DNA of 64,000 bases from the NCBI GenBank assembly GCA_008921705.1, contig VFFE01007570.1, positions 805,915 to 869,914 of the forward strand. Direction: 5' to 3'. Source of the stretch: Burhinus oedicnemus (lineage: Eukaryota > Chordata > Aves > Charadriiformes > Burhinidae). This document shows positions 1-10,720 of the stretch, piece after piece. Numbering within the stretch: the stretch's first letter is position 1; the number at the start of each line of letters is the position of its first letter. The translations under genes were made by a program, and so were the position numbers. Under the pieces are notes generated by a model, which did not search any database, was not told where the DNA came from, and was given only the letters and a program-made list of their open reading frames with translations.

Positions 1-3000
1 CATACACTCCACGGAGAGAGAGAAAGAGAGAGAAGCTCCAGGGGGTGATTCAAAGCCTATCTTCAAGCACTGTGAATCGTGCTCTGGAAATGTCTGACTA
101 CAGTTGCCTTTTGTGAATAGTCCTTAGGTACCTTTCTAAGTTTAGCCCTTAATCCTTTCCTTCATCTCTGTAAAACAGATCTAATTGTATTTCTCTCCCT
201 CAAAGCAATATTGTAAATATACCCTTATCCATGCCCAGAAGTCAAATTTTCAAAGTGAGTATCCATGTATCAATAGATAAATATAATATGTGGGTTTATC
301 CAAACACCATTTTTGTTTTTGCAGATGTAAAAATGCATAGGCCTGTTAAGAAGAAGTACTATCTGGATCACTGAAAAAAAAAACACCCCAAAACACGGGA
401 GCTCAGTATGTGAGATGTCTAACACCTCAGTAGACCAAACAGATAGACAGTGGCTCCATGGAGAGAATATTTCTGTCTTTTTAATAAATTTTTGTCCTTG
501 AAGAACTGCTATGAGATTCTTACCATACCAGATGCTTTCTTTCCCAACTAAACAATTAAAAATTCCATAGTTAAAAGGCAGAGAATGAGATCATTATCCA
601 CCTGAAAAGCTTTTTAATGATAGCTATCCACTCATTTGAAGAAGGCACTAAGAAACCAGGTTAAAACATGTCATTTTATTTGTGACATACATGAGCTTTA
701 TCCTGTGTACACAGAAGCAATGGCAAATATCTGGTTGACTCTAGTCTTTCAGGATTGTGAACTCTCTGCACACATTTTCTTCGAGTCCCATTAGTACTAA
801 TAGGAGTTGCAGGCTCGTGCACTGAGAGGGTAGCCTGTGCCCTAGGGAGTTTTTAAACATCAGAATAAATTTGAGAACTGTTTTCTCCTGCTTTAAAAAA
901 AACAACTACAATCCTTGTTGAAAGCATAGAACAGGGTACAGATATTACTGACAGAGCTGAACCGCTAACCAAGAAATCAAAAAGTACTGCATCTCTAGCG
1001 ATGTTCCTTCATTATTATTCCATTTTGAAAAACAGCCACAGAAGCAGGTAATCCAAGAATTAGAATTTTCTTTATATTCTTTGAAGTGAGTTGCCACTGT
1101 TTCACAGCAGTTCCTGTATGTCAAACAGGCTTTCATTATTTCACACTCAAGAAGGAGAGGAATGGTTTTACAACAAGATACTGCACATATATCTGATACT
1201 TTAGACAATTTTTAACAATTCCAACAGACAAAAAATTGCTCAATTATATTGCAAAGGAAAATAATCTTACCTTTTTTTCCTCATTTTATAATTCTTAAAA
1301 TACTCAGATGTAAGCAACACCCTATCCATTCTGCCTTTCTTCTCAGCCGCTAATCGCACCCATTGTAAATAAACAAAAATAAATAAAAGAAAAAAAATAT
1401 TGATAAGTCTTGAAATGTAAGCACAGTTACTTCAGTCAGTTGAGAGTATGGTCTATAACCTGGAATCTTGTATGTGATTCTGAGTATATTTTTTTGTCAT
1501 TGTTTTGAGATTTACTTAACCAGAAAACAGAAACTTGACAACAAAAAGGAGAATGGAGATCACTGAGGCATAGATGAGCTGATAATTGGCTTTCTTCAGG
1601 TTAGCTGGAAGGTTGGGTGGTAAAAGTCTTTTTTACAGTCCTATTACTTTTTTCTTTTGTATCATTCTGCTACAGGATAATCTTCAGTATTTCACAAATT
1701 TTGTTTATTCAAACAGAAAGATGAACTTCTTAAATGGCAATCTGGGCAAGTCAGTTAAAAACCACTTACTGTATTGTTCAGTTGTAACAGTCAAAAACTG
1801 GCAGTGGCTTTCACAAAACTAGGCAAGGGTAGAGCTTCTTTTCTGTTCTGTTTTCTTTCATTTTCTCAAAACTTTATTTCAGTTTTATTCTGACCTTGTG
1901 ATATTCTTTCAGAAGTCTTTGGATGATTAACATCTTTTTCTGCAGAACTGAGGTGCTGAACACATTCAAATCCCCCACTGCACAGCAGTACATGCTGAGA
2001 AGGATTAAATAATACAGCTAATTGCACAGCTAGGGTACATACCTCTAAGTGACAATCACAGCCTTTGGTCAGTTAACAGTTAAAGTAAATAATCTGAACG
2101 CTTTTGTGTCCTTCTGTGCAATGTTTTCAGAAGTCGGTCCATTCCCAAACCTAGGGAAAATAGTATCCCTGTAGAGTTTCTTCAGACACCGAAGGCATTC
2201 ACATAATATAAGCAAATACGAACAAAAATGACTATTACACTTCTACTTATTACTGTTAGCAATATTAATCATGACTTTACAGCCTCTACATTCCATGTTC
2301 CATAAAATGAAATGTCGGTGGTATTATAAAAGGTCTAAGCCTATTTAAAAACATTAATACCATCAATAAATATCACTATTTGCTCATAAGGCTAGACACT
2401 GTAAGTGCTAAGTTCAACTCGTCACTTGATTATGATAAGCTTCTTCAGTTTCAGTTCGCAATTGAGGAAAAAGAAGAACCTGCTTCTCAGTTTGTTTTCT
2501 TAGCTTAATCTTCAGTTTAATACTCATTTCAGTATTAACCCTGATTAGCTTTATTGATGTTTAGAACATTTGGACCCAAGTGATCCATTTGTCTGAAAGA
2601 AAAATATTTCTTTTTAACACAGATGCAATAGCAGGCAAAGGCAAATGTATTCAAGATGCTATAAAAACCACATACCAGAACCCATAGATGTTATTCATAA
2701 ATATATCTGAAAGTGGTTCACGGAGTCATAATTAGCTTGACATAATCAAGCAGGTTGGCTGCTGAAAACGAACAGTGCTGAGTTTGTTACTTCTGATTTC
2801 CAAAAAGAAGTGTTTCAAATCTTTTAGTGCCTCAAGGCAATGTAAAATACGTACGTCTTCTGACTAAGTCTTTTGTTTCTGAAAATCACAACACTGTGGC
2901 TACTGACCACAAGGGATAATTCATATAAGGGTATGAACTTGAATGGGCAGCCTGTAAATAATTCCTTTACACTCTTATAAACAAGCAATCCAAAAATCAA

Positions 3001-3829
3001 TGTATTGATTTACAGATAACTAATGAACTTGTCCAAATACTCAAGTGATCAAAGCACATTCCTTTTATCTCCAGCAAATGCAGATAATCAGAAGTACTTT
3101 ACCAGACCACGTTTCTAGAATATTACAGTAAACAGTAAGCAACCACAATCAGTTGGAAATCGTACCCTATGGTATTCCTATATCCCATGCACCCCATGCT
3201 GTTTTCCTTTGTGTGGCAGAGAATACTACATGTTCCACGTAGCTCTTGTCAAAAAATAATGAAAACATTAATAAAAAAGAATTTTCACAAATATTTTGGT
3301 GAATTTGGTTTCCTGTGACACATTAGTCTACTACATCTGATGTGCTTGGGCACTTGGATGACTGCCAGGGAATAATGGAAACATCTGTGAATTCTGGAAG
3401 TTTCACATGGATGGATGTTCACTGGCACTGTCAAAAACAGGCTGTGAACTAACCATGCCCCACTTGACTGAAATGATTAACAGCAACTGTAGTATTTAAC
3501 TCGCAAGGAAATCCCCAGACCATCATAATCCAGCAGAGTCCAACCAGCTCATGTAATTACCTCCACCCAAAGTGGTATTTTCATGCTTAGAAAAAAAAAA
3601 AGAAAAACAAAATTATTACAATATTTCAGGTAAGTTCCATCCAGTTGGACACAGGCACATCCAAGATCTCCCAAACCAACACAGTAAGTTCATGTGAATA
3701 AATAAGGTGTGCCTCTGTAGCTGTGTTTGATATGAAAGGCTTGCCTAACTATTTGCCGTTTACAAAGTCTTCTGCTTGGATTTCGGATGAGTTGTCACTC
3801 CTAAAAGGCTTCTAACACAGGGAACACAC
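1..3829. other. Non-coding AT-rich DNA, no gene seen
   Basis: I see no gene or recognisable mobile element here. Open frames are under about 90 codons and lack recognisable domains. A short GA-rich microsatellite sits at 13-35 and A-rich runs occur near 1375-1400 and 3590-3610. The block ends where CR1 similarity begins at about 3830. Confidence 0.6.
13..35. repeat. GA-rich microsatellite
   Basis: Short interrupted (GA)n tract close to the left edge of the window. Confidence 0.8.
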
Positions 3830-4159
3830 ACAGGACAACAGTGGATGTTGTTCTCCTTGACTTTAGCAAGGTTTTCGACACCATCTCCCGTAATATCCTC
3901 ACTAACAAGCTAATGAAATACAGACTAGATAAACAGGGCAGTGTGCTGAATATGGACTGAGCTGCCGAATTCAAAGGATTGTGATCAGCCTCATGAAGCC
4001 CAGTTGGAGGCCAGTTAATAGTAGGGTACTCAAGAGGTTGATAGTGAGACCAATACTGGATAACACCTTCATTAATGACCTGCATTAGGACAGAGTGCAC
4101 CCTCAGCAAAGTTGCAGGTGATACAAAACTGGGAGGAGTGGTTCATACACCAGTTGCCT
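3830..4159 (+). mobile_element. CR1 LINE, older copy, left part (split by nested insertion)
   Basis: This is a plus-strand CR1 non-LTR retrotransposon fragment from the reverse-transcriptase region. Near 3841-3890 the sequence reads as the CR1 RT block around the first catalytic aspartate (a leucine-aspartate-phenylalanine-serine-lysine stretch followed by phenylalanine-aspartate-threonine), and 4060-4150 matches the region around the FADD box. It stops abruptly at 4159, and the continuation expected from the related copy at 62104-62860 resumes at 6160. It is 5'-truncated, has stops and frameshifts, and is not functional. The 5' boundary is approximate. Confidence 0.85.
4155..4159 (+). repeat. 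Target-site duplication, left copy (tgcct)
   Basis: Five bases tgcct precede the inserted CR1 and recur at 6155-6159 directly after its 3' end. Removing 4160-6159 restores a continuous CR1 reading that aligns with the copy at 62104-62860. Confidence 0.7.
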
Positions 4160-4527
4160 ACAGAGGGTGGAAGTGAGGACAAGTAGCCTGGGAGGAATAC
4201 AGAGAAATTGTCTGAGAAGCCAGGGATCAGGTTAGGAAAGCTTAAGCTCTGATAGAGTTAAATCTGGCCAGGAACATCAAGGGCAGCAAGAAAGGCTTCT
4301 ACAGGTGCATCACTGAAAAAAGGAAGACTAGGGAAAATACAGGCCCGCTCAGGAAGAAAACAGGAGACCTGATCACCCAGGACATGGACAAGACTGAGGG
4401 ACTCAAGGAATTTTTTGCCTTTGTCTTCACTGGCAAGTACTCTAGCCAAAACACTCAAGTCGCAGAAGGCAAAGGCAGGGACTGGGAGAATGACTTATCA
4501 CCCAGTGTAGGAGAAGACCAAGTATGA

Positions 4528-4863
4528 GACCATCTAGGGAAACTGAAGGTGCACAAATTCATGGGATCTGATGAGATCCCGTGGGTCCTGAGGGAACTGG
4601 CGGATGAAGTTGCTAAGCCACTATGCATTATATTTGAGAAGTTGTGGCAGTCCTGTGAAGTTCCTGCTGACTGGAAAAAGGGAAACATAACCCCCTTTTT
4701 TAAAAAGGGAAAAAAAGAAGACCTGGGGAACTACAGGCCAGTCAGTCTCATTTCTCTGCCCAGCAAGATCATGGGGCAGATCCTCCTGGAAACTAGACTA
4801 AGGCACATGGAAAATAAGGAGGTGATGGATGACAGCCAACATGGCTTCGTAAAAGGCCAATAG
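4528..4863 (+). pseudogene. CR1 reverse-transcriptase fragment (N-terminal part), nonsense-interrupted
   Basis: This open stretch encodes the fingers region of CR1 ORF2 RT. It reads through the family's typical [24 protein letters not shown] helix, the [24 protein letters not shown] block and NYRPVSL, all hallmarks of non-LTR RT. It is bounded upstream by an in-frame TGA at 4525-4527, where the family normally has arginine (a likely CGA to TGA change), and downstream by a TAG at 4861-4863 inside the conserved segment after QHGF. There is no true start, because the frame belongs to a longer ancestral ORF2. It would have copied CR1 RNA at the target site. Confidence 0.9.
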
Positions 4864-4901
4864 TGTCTAACAAATTTGGTGGCCTTCTATGATGGGGTTG
4901 A

Positions 4902-4990
4902 ATAAGGGAAGAGCAACTCTTGGTGCATAAGGGAAAAGCCACTGGTTGATAAGGGAAAAGCCACTGGTTGATAAGGGAAGAGCAACTGAC
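4902..4990 (+). repeat. 22-bp minisatellite inside CR1 RT
   Basis: Four consecutive units begin ataaggga: 4902-4926 (25 bp), 4927-4948 (22 bp), 4949-4970 (22 bp, identical to the previous unit) and 4971-4990 (partial). Other CR1 copies have a single such segment just before the catalytic-aspartate block. The extra units are therefore a local tandem expansion, after insertion or in the source element. A 22-bp period shifts the reading frame at each unit. Confidence 0.85.
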
Positions 4991-5258
4991 ATCATCTGCC
5001 TGGACTTGTGCAAAACATTTGACACTGTCCCACACGACATCCTTCTCTCTAAATTGGAGACATGACTTTGATGGATGGACCACTTGGTGGATAAGGAATT
5101 AGCTGGATGGCCACACTCAAAGAGTTGTGGTCAACAGCTCAATGCCCAAATGGAAAGCAGTGACGAGTGGCGTTCCTCAGGGGTTGGTACTGGAACCAGT
5201 ACTATTTAACATCTTTGTTGGCAACATGGATGTTGGAATTAAGTGTGCCTTCAGCAGA

Positions 5259-5270
5259 TTTGCCGATGAC
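5259..5270 (+). other. FADD catalytic box of CR1 reverse transcriptase
   Basis: The bases read Phe-Ala-Asp-Asp, the metal-binding catalytic motif of non-LTR reverse transcriptases, followed by Thr-Lys-Leu as is usual in CR1. A stop follows about 40 bases later, so the motif sits in a broken frame. Confidence 0.9.
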
Positions 5271-5354
5271 ACCAAGCTGTGTAGTGTGGTCGATGTGCTG
5301 TAGGGAAGGGATGCCATCCAGAAGGACCTGAACAGGCTTGAGAAGTAGGCCTGT

Positions 5355-5930
5355 ATGAACCTCATGAAGTTCAATAAGGCCAAGTGCAAGGTCCTGCATG
5401 TGGGTCGAGGCAATCCCAAGCACAAATACAGGATGGGTGGAGAGTGGATTAAGAGCAGCCCTGAGGAGAGGGATTTGGGGGTGTTGGTAGATGAGAAGCT
5501 CAACATGAGCCAGCAATGCATGTTTGCAGCCTGGAAAGCCAACCACATCTTGGGCTGCATCAAAAGAAGTGTGGCCAGCAGGTCAAGGGAGGGGATTCTG
5601 CCCCTCTACTCTGCTCTTATGAGACCCCACTTGGCATACTGTATTCATCTCTGGAGCCCCCGGCACAAGAAGGACATGGGCCTGTTGGAGCAGGTCCAGA
5701 GGAGGGCCAAGAAGATGATCAGAGGGCTGCAGCACCTCTTCTGCGAGGGCAGGCTGGGAGAGTTGGGTTTGTTCTGTCTGGAGAAGAGAAGGCTCCGAGG
5801 AGACCCTGTAGCAGCCTTCCAGTACTTAAAGGAAGCCTACAGGAAAGGTGGGGAGGGACTCTTTATCAGTGAGTATAGTGACAGGATGAGGGGTAGTGGT
5901 TTTAAACTGAAAGAGGGTAGATTTAGATAG
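5355..5930 (+). pseudogene. CR1 ORF2 C-terminal region, 191 codons still open
   Basis: This is the longest retroelement frame in the window. It covers the thumb and C-terminal part of CR1 ORF2: [18 protein letters not shown], a [16 protein letters not shown] block, the [20 protein letters not shown] stretch, [14 protein letters not shown], and the ending [10 protein letters not shown] before a natural-looking stop. The methionine used is internal to the ancestral ORF. The upstream coding is interrupted by a TAG before it (about 5347) and another near 5301. It survives open by chance or youth and is not an independent gene. Confidence 0.9.
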
Positions 5931-6154
5931 ATATTAGGAAGAAATTCTTTACTGTGAGGGTGGTGAGGCACTGGAACAGGTTGCCCAGGAAAGTTGTGGA
6001 TGTCCCCTCCTTGGAGGTGTTCAAGACCAGGCTGGATGGGGCTTTGAGCAACCTTTTCTAGTGGAAGATGTCCCTGCCCATGGCAGGTGGGTTGGAACTA
6101 GGTGATCTTTAAGGTCCCTTCCAACCCAGACCATTCTATGATTCTGTGATTTTA

Positions 6155-6159
6155 TGCCT
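6155..6159 (+). repeat. Target-site duplication, right copy (tgcct)
   Basis: This matches 4155-4159 and lies directly after the 3' terminus of the inserted CR1. Confidence 0.7.
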
Positions 6160-6958
6160 GTGTTGCCATTCAGCAGGCTGGAGAAATGGGCTGACAAGAA
6201 CTTAATGAAGTACAGCAAAGGGAAATTACAAGTCCTGCATCTGACTTTATGCCCCAGTACATGCCAGAGACCAACTGGCTGAAAAACAGTTTTGCAAAAA
6301 ATAAAACCTGTGGGTTCCTGTTGGATATTAGGTTCAATATGAACCCATAGTGTGTCCTTGCACCAAAGAAAGCCAGCAGCCTCCTGGGCTGCATTAGGAA
6401 AAACATTGCCAGCAGGTCATGCAAAGTGGCCCTTGCCCTCTGCTCAGCCCTGTAACACACATCTGGAGTGCTGTGTCCAGCTCTGTGGTCTCCAATACAA
6501 TAGAGATAGAGATGTACTGGAGAGAGTCCGGAGAAGAACCTCAAAGGTAATTAAGGGAGTGCAGCATCTTTCATACAAGAAGAAACTGAAAGGGCTGTGA
6601 CTGTTCAACCAAGAGAAGAAACAGCTCGGGGGGGATCTTATCCATGTGTATAAATACCTGATGGGGGGAGTAAAGACTATGGAGTCAGGCTTTTCTCATT
6701 TGTACAAGAGGCAGTGGGCATAAATTGAAAGATGGGGAATTGCCATAAGAAAAAGCTTTTAATTGCATGGATAGCTGAACAGTGGGACAGGCTGCCCTGA
6801 GAGGTTGTGAAGTTTCCACCCTTGGAGATAATCGAAACCCAACTGGACATGGCCCTGAGCAACCTGCTCTAGTCAATCCCGGTCTGAGCAAGGAAGGTGG
6901 ACTAGATGATATCAAGAGGTCCTGTTCAACCTCAACCATTCTGTGATGTGTGATTCTG
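6160..6958 (+). mobile_element. CR1 LINE, older copy, right part
   Basis: This continues the CR1 that was cut at 4159. It begins with the segment equivalent to the one after the FADD box in the 62104-62860 copy (gccattcag, then the tggagaaatgggctgac motif) and runs through the C-terminal ORF2 region and 3' UTR to an imperfect terminal motif (attctgtgatgtgtgattctgt) at about 6935-6958. Frameshifts and stops run throughout. Its wording is closer to the 62104 element than to the CR1 inserted into it. Confidence 0.9.
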
Positions 6959-9764
6959 TAAACAAATTAAGATAGAAGAACATCTTGCTGTTTCATAAGT
7001 TTAAATGAACCTGTATCAAATAGAATCACTTTCATTTAGATGCAACAAATGTTACTGTTTGCTTGTTATTAACACTGTCCAGCTTGCCTAACCTTGACCA
7101 CATCCAGTTCTCACTGCGCTTCTCACTCTTGTTTTCTGTTGATCTTGGAAATAAGAACTCATTATTTAAAAAGAGAGCAGTACATCCTTTGGCAAATCAG
7201 ACTGAAGTCTCATTTGTGAAGTTAGCTTCTCAGAGAATCCTTTTGAAATCCTGTCAGCCACAGCAGTCGTAATCATGATCCACTCTCACATCTGAGGACT
7301 TTGTGAAGACTCAGAAGGATGTTGTGCCTACAAATTCATTTCTCAAACACTGGGACTGATGAACAGGTACAAATGGAAGATACTAGTAAAACAAGGTAAA
7401 ATTGGTTAGTTACATGACGCAAAGTCTGTTTTTCTCTCCCTGAGGGAATCCCTGTGTCTGAGGAGTTTGCTCATGTGATTGGTGCCAAATGAACTTCCAA
7501 CAGTCTGTGGCCGCATTCCCAGCAAACCTGTCATAGAGATGTTGCTGCTTTGATTCTTCACCAGATACCTTTCATAAAATCAATTCTAGTTACAAACCCA
7601 TTAACCCAAAACATTCCTAGGAATCCATAAATGGGTTTTCTGCATATGGGAGGGTGCGCTACATCTACAAGGAAATGTTACAAACATGAAGAGATCAGTC
7701 AGCTCTGTTTTCATAACAGAAATATTTAAATAAATATTTTCCACTGCTACCAGCTTTCACTGGGTACTTGCTTATACAAACTAGAAAATACATATATATT
7801 TCTGGTAAAAATGTTTATACAGAGAGAAAGACAATGTTCTAGTAAGATAGCACTATTTTTCCAGAAAAAAAGTCTCTGAGGAAAATACGAAAGTGAAAAA
7901 TGCTTAGTTAACATCTGGTTGTTAATTCTGAATCTGTCTTTCCTTCTTTCTTCCTTTCTTGGTTGGGTAAAGACAGAAATGATACATGAAGAAAGTTTTC
8001 CCCAATGTATTTCTTAGATCAACTAAAGTGATAAATAGGAAAAGAACCTCATGAGAATTCTTTTCTTGTGAGTCTCACAACCCAAATTTTTAGACCCTGT
8101 CAGATCACCGAAGCTTCATATAAATAGCTGAATTTATGACTACTTAACAGCAATAAACTGTGAACCTTCTAGTCTTTTTCTTATAACTCATTTTGCTTCT
8201 ATACTATCCATTGTTGTAATTGCCTCAAGGTCTCCCCATCTTTCAGCAAATAAATTTCAGCAACAATCATATCTCTTTACTACATTTAGTTCTTAAATTT
8301 TTTAGATTTTTTTCTTCTTCTTTTTAAACCCAATAGATAGCTGGAAAATGCTAGTTGCTGTGATTCTTCATATTTTTAATTCACATTGCTTTGCCTAGAA
8401 GTTTGTGCTAGCTTTTGTTCAATGAATAGGTCAGTTCCATTCTTGTGAACTTAAACAAGTTACCTGAATCTGAACTCCTTCACAAAGAAGTATCCACTTA
8501 GGCAGGGCTGTCATAAAAAACAGATTTATGAACAATGGATTATTTTCCATTCCTTTTGACATCATGCTCAGAATATTGTGGTGCCACCGCCCCAAAAAAG
8601 CAACTCACCAACACCAGCACCAACAACCAAACACTGAACAGTTTAACAAGCTATTCTATTGAAAGATTTACTGGCTGCATACAAAATTTTCATTTATTGT
8701 AGTCTTTGTAAAGTTGCTTAAGTAAAAACCTCTGAGAGTGTTACTAATTTCAGAGGGTGCAGTAAGTCCCTTCTCTGCCTCATCTTCTGGCTGTTGTATG
8801 AAAGTCTTTCCCAAACCCAGAGCTTGAGTCCATGTCTGTTAAACAACAGTAGAAAGCTTTTTGCTGTCCTCAGTGGGCTTTGCTTCAGTCTCTGTGTTTG
8901 GCATTAGAGATATCAGTATGTAATTTTCCATTAGCATCATGGTCATTGACTCAAAATAATTCCCAGTATTCAAGGGTGGATGGAGACTGCCCAGGTAATG
9001 TCTTGATGCAGATGATTGCCATTACATTATGCCTTTAACGAAAGGTTATTTTTGATAATCCCTACAAACCAAACAGTGCTCCAGCCTACAGAAAACAGAC
9101 TGTCTTCAGTAAGACAATGCATCTCCATAAGCAGAAAATCTACTACCTGCAGTTACTGTATTGTGCAAATGTAAAATCTACCCTCATCTACCAATGATGA
9201 TAGAAGACTGTATCAAGTCCTAGACAAATTAGGACAAAAATGTTGCAACCAGACATTTTGGTTTTTACTTTCTATGGCCATAAAAGGCCACGCAAAAGAG
9301 AATCATCATTCTACTGTCATCTACTGGATGCAAGAAAAGATTCTCAGAGTTAAGGTTATTAATAAGAGAGAGGAAAGGGGAAATGCCTAGAAGGGGACAT
9401 ATGAAAAAAGAGCTGGGAGTAAAACCAGAACTCTTTGCTCAGAAGTACACAAGAGGAAAAGAGAGAGAGACATGTTCAATGTATTTCTAAAGATTCTCAC
9501 AACACATCCAATTTTTTATGTAGCAAGCACTGTGGGCTCCTAGACTGGGTCTTAGAAGTGTTGGTTACAGTTTCAGTGTCCTCTGTAACTAATTTTTGTG
9601 ACTCACTTCTCTGTCTATGAAATAGGGATACCACAAGTCACTTGGGGATAACATAAGCTACTTTGTGAAGCATTCTGACATCACTGTTAAGAATTGATCT
9701 GTTAAGAAGTGCTACAGAAGAGCAATACACTGCTCATAGTAAAAGTCTTTCTTGCTTAATTTTT
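6959..9764. other. Non-coding DNA, no gene seen
   Basis: AT-rich unique-looking sequence with open frames of under 70 codons. There is a small A/C-rich stretch at about 8598-8636. I recognise no repeat family. Confidence 0.5.
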
Positions 9765-10500
9765 TTAAAGGGGTTCCACTTTTTCTTGTGCTACCCCAGC
9801 CTTTCGCAGCATAAGCACGTATGTAATTATTAAATATACATAAATGGAGTGAATTTCAAGTGCCAGGAGTGGGCACACATTCTCCTTATTCAGAATTTCA
9901 TAAGGGGTGTTAATATGCAGAGTTGGTGTGTGCACTTGGCAGCTGCACTGACATGATAGAGTGTCAGCTTCTTTGTTAATGATCCGCATAGGAAAGTATC
10001 CCCACATAGGCCTTGACAATTGACATACCATTACAGTCTATTGCGTCAATAATCCATGCATTCAAGTGCTCCCCACTCTTCCAGGCAAGCCTGACACAAT
10101 ACTCTATAATAGCTCTGTGCAGTGTGTGAACAGAAGGCCTTGATATTAGAGTATGACGACTCTGAAAGAGACGATACGGTCTAGGGTGTAAATGATCCAT
10201 GTATTATAAGTATACTGATCCTCAAGGATCTTTGGATCTGATAAAGTCTCAAGGAGAGTTTCCTTTTCCAATAAAAATGACACAGGATGTTTGGATTTTA
10301 AAACAAAAGCTTTTCTTCTTGAAAAATTACAGCAGAAATGTAGGCTGACATCCCTAACATCTATGCAGGGAATTGGAGCTGGAAATTGGTATGAAGTCCT
10401 CTTCCATCCTGATGACATTAAAATAGCACCTTCTTCCTCGTTGACAGCTCTCTGTGTATTGAACCAGACAAGCTGCCTGCTGTGGCAAAAATAACCTGTG
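9765..10500 (-). other. Unexplained patch with stacked minus-strand open frames
   Basis: Three overlapping minus-strand open frames (74-90 codons) in different phases cover 9765-10418, giving an unusually stop-poor patch for this AT-rich DNA. None resembles a family I know and there is no convincing start or splice context. It could be a decayed retro-copy, an old mobile element or chance. Confidence 0.15.
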
Positions 10501-10720
10501 ACTCTTTTAGCGCTCCACAGTCAATGAGCCAAATCTGTGTCTACATGACCGTCACTGCTGTGACCACAACAGAGCGGAGGCACAACCAGATTGCCTAATA
10601 TCGCCACCAAGAGCAGTTTAGCAGCTCAGCACGGAATGGAGCTCTGCCTGCCTGAGTAGGTGGGTGAATATTCACTCAGGAACTACTTGCTGAGCTCCCT
10701 GTTGCTACAGCTAGAAGGTT
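10501..10720. other. CpG-bearing, non-repetitive patch; possible conserved non-coding element
   Basis: This segment has more CpG than its surroundings and no recognised repeat. An inverted repeat (cctgagt ... actcagg) spans about 10651-10680, enclosing the palindrome tgaatattca. Regulatory function is only inferred. Confidence 0.2.

Larger units (their letters stand above)
4160..6154 (+). mobile_element. CR1 LINE, younger copy inserted into an older CR1
   Basis: This 1995-bp plus-strand CR1 is 5'-truncated: ORF1 and the endonuclease are absent and it begins in the linker before the reverse transcriptase. In order it holds linker sequence (4160-4520), RT fingers and palm (4528-5290, with the FADD catalytic box at 5259-5270), the C-terminal region (5355-5930), then the 3' UTR. 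It ends at about 6130-6154 in the CR1 3' motif (attctatg attctgtg). A 5-bp duplication flanks it. The RT reading is broken by nonsense codons and a local minisatellite expansion, so it cannot move. Its C-terminal text and 3' end resemble the minus-strand copy at 32112-33271 more than the host CR1 around it, suggesting a different subfamily. Confidence 0.95.

Noticed and set aside
3801..4109. 102-codon minus-strand open frame
   Set aside because: Antisense shadow of the older CR1 fragment.
5177..5563. 128- and 114-codon minus-strand open frames
   Set aside because: They lie antisense to the CR1 ORF2 C-terminal region and arise from its codon composition; no independent similarity.
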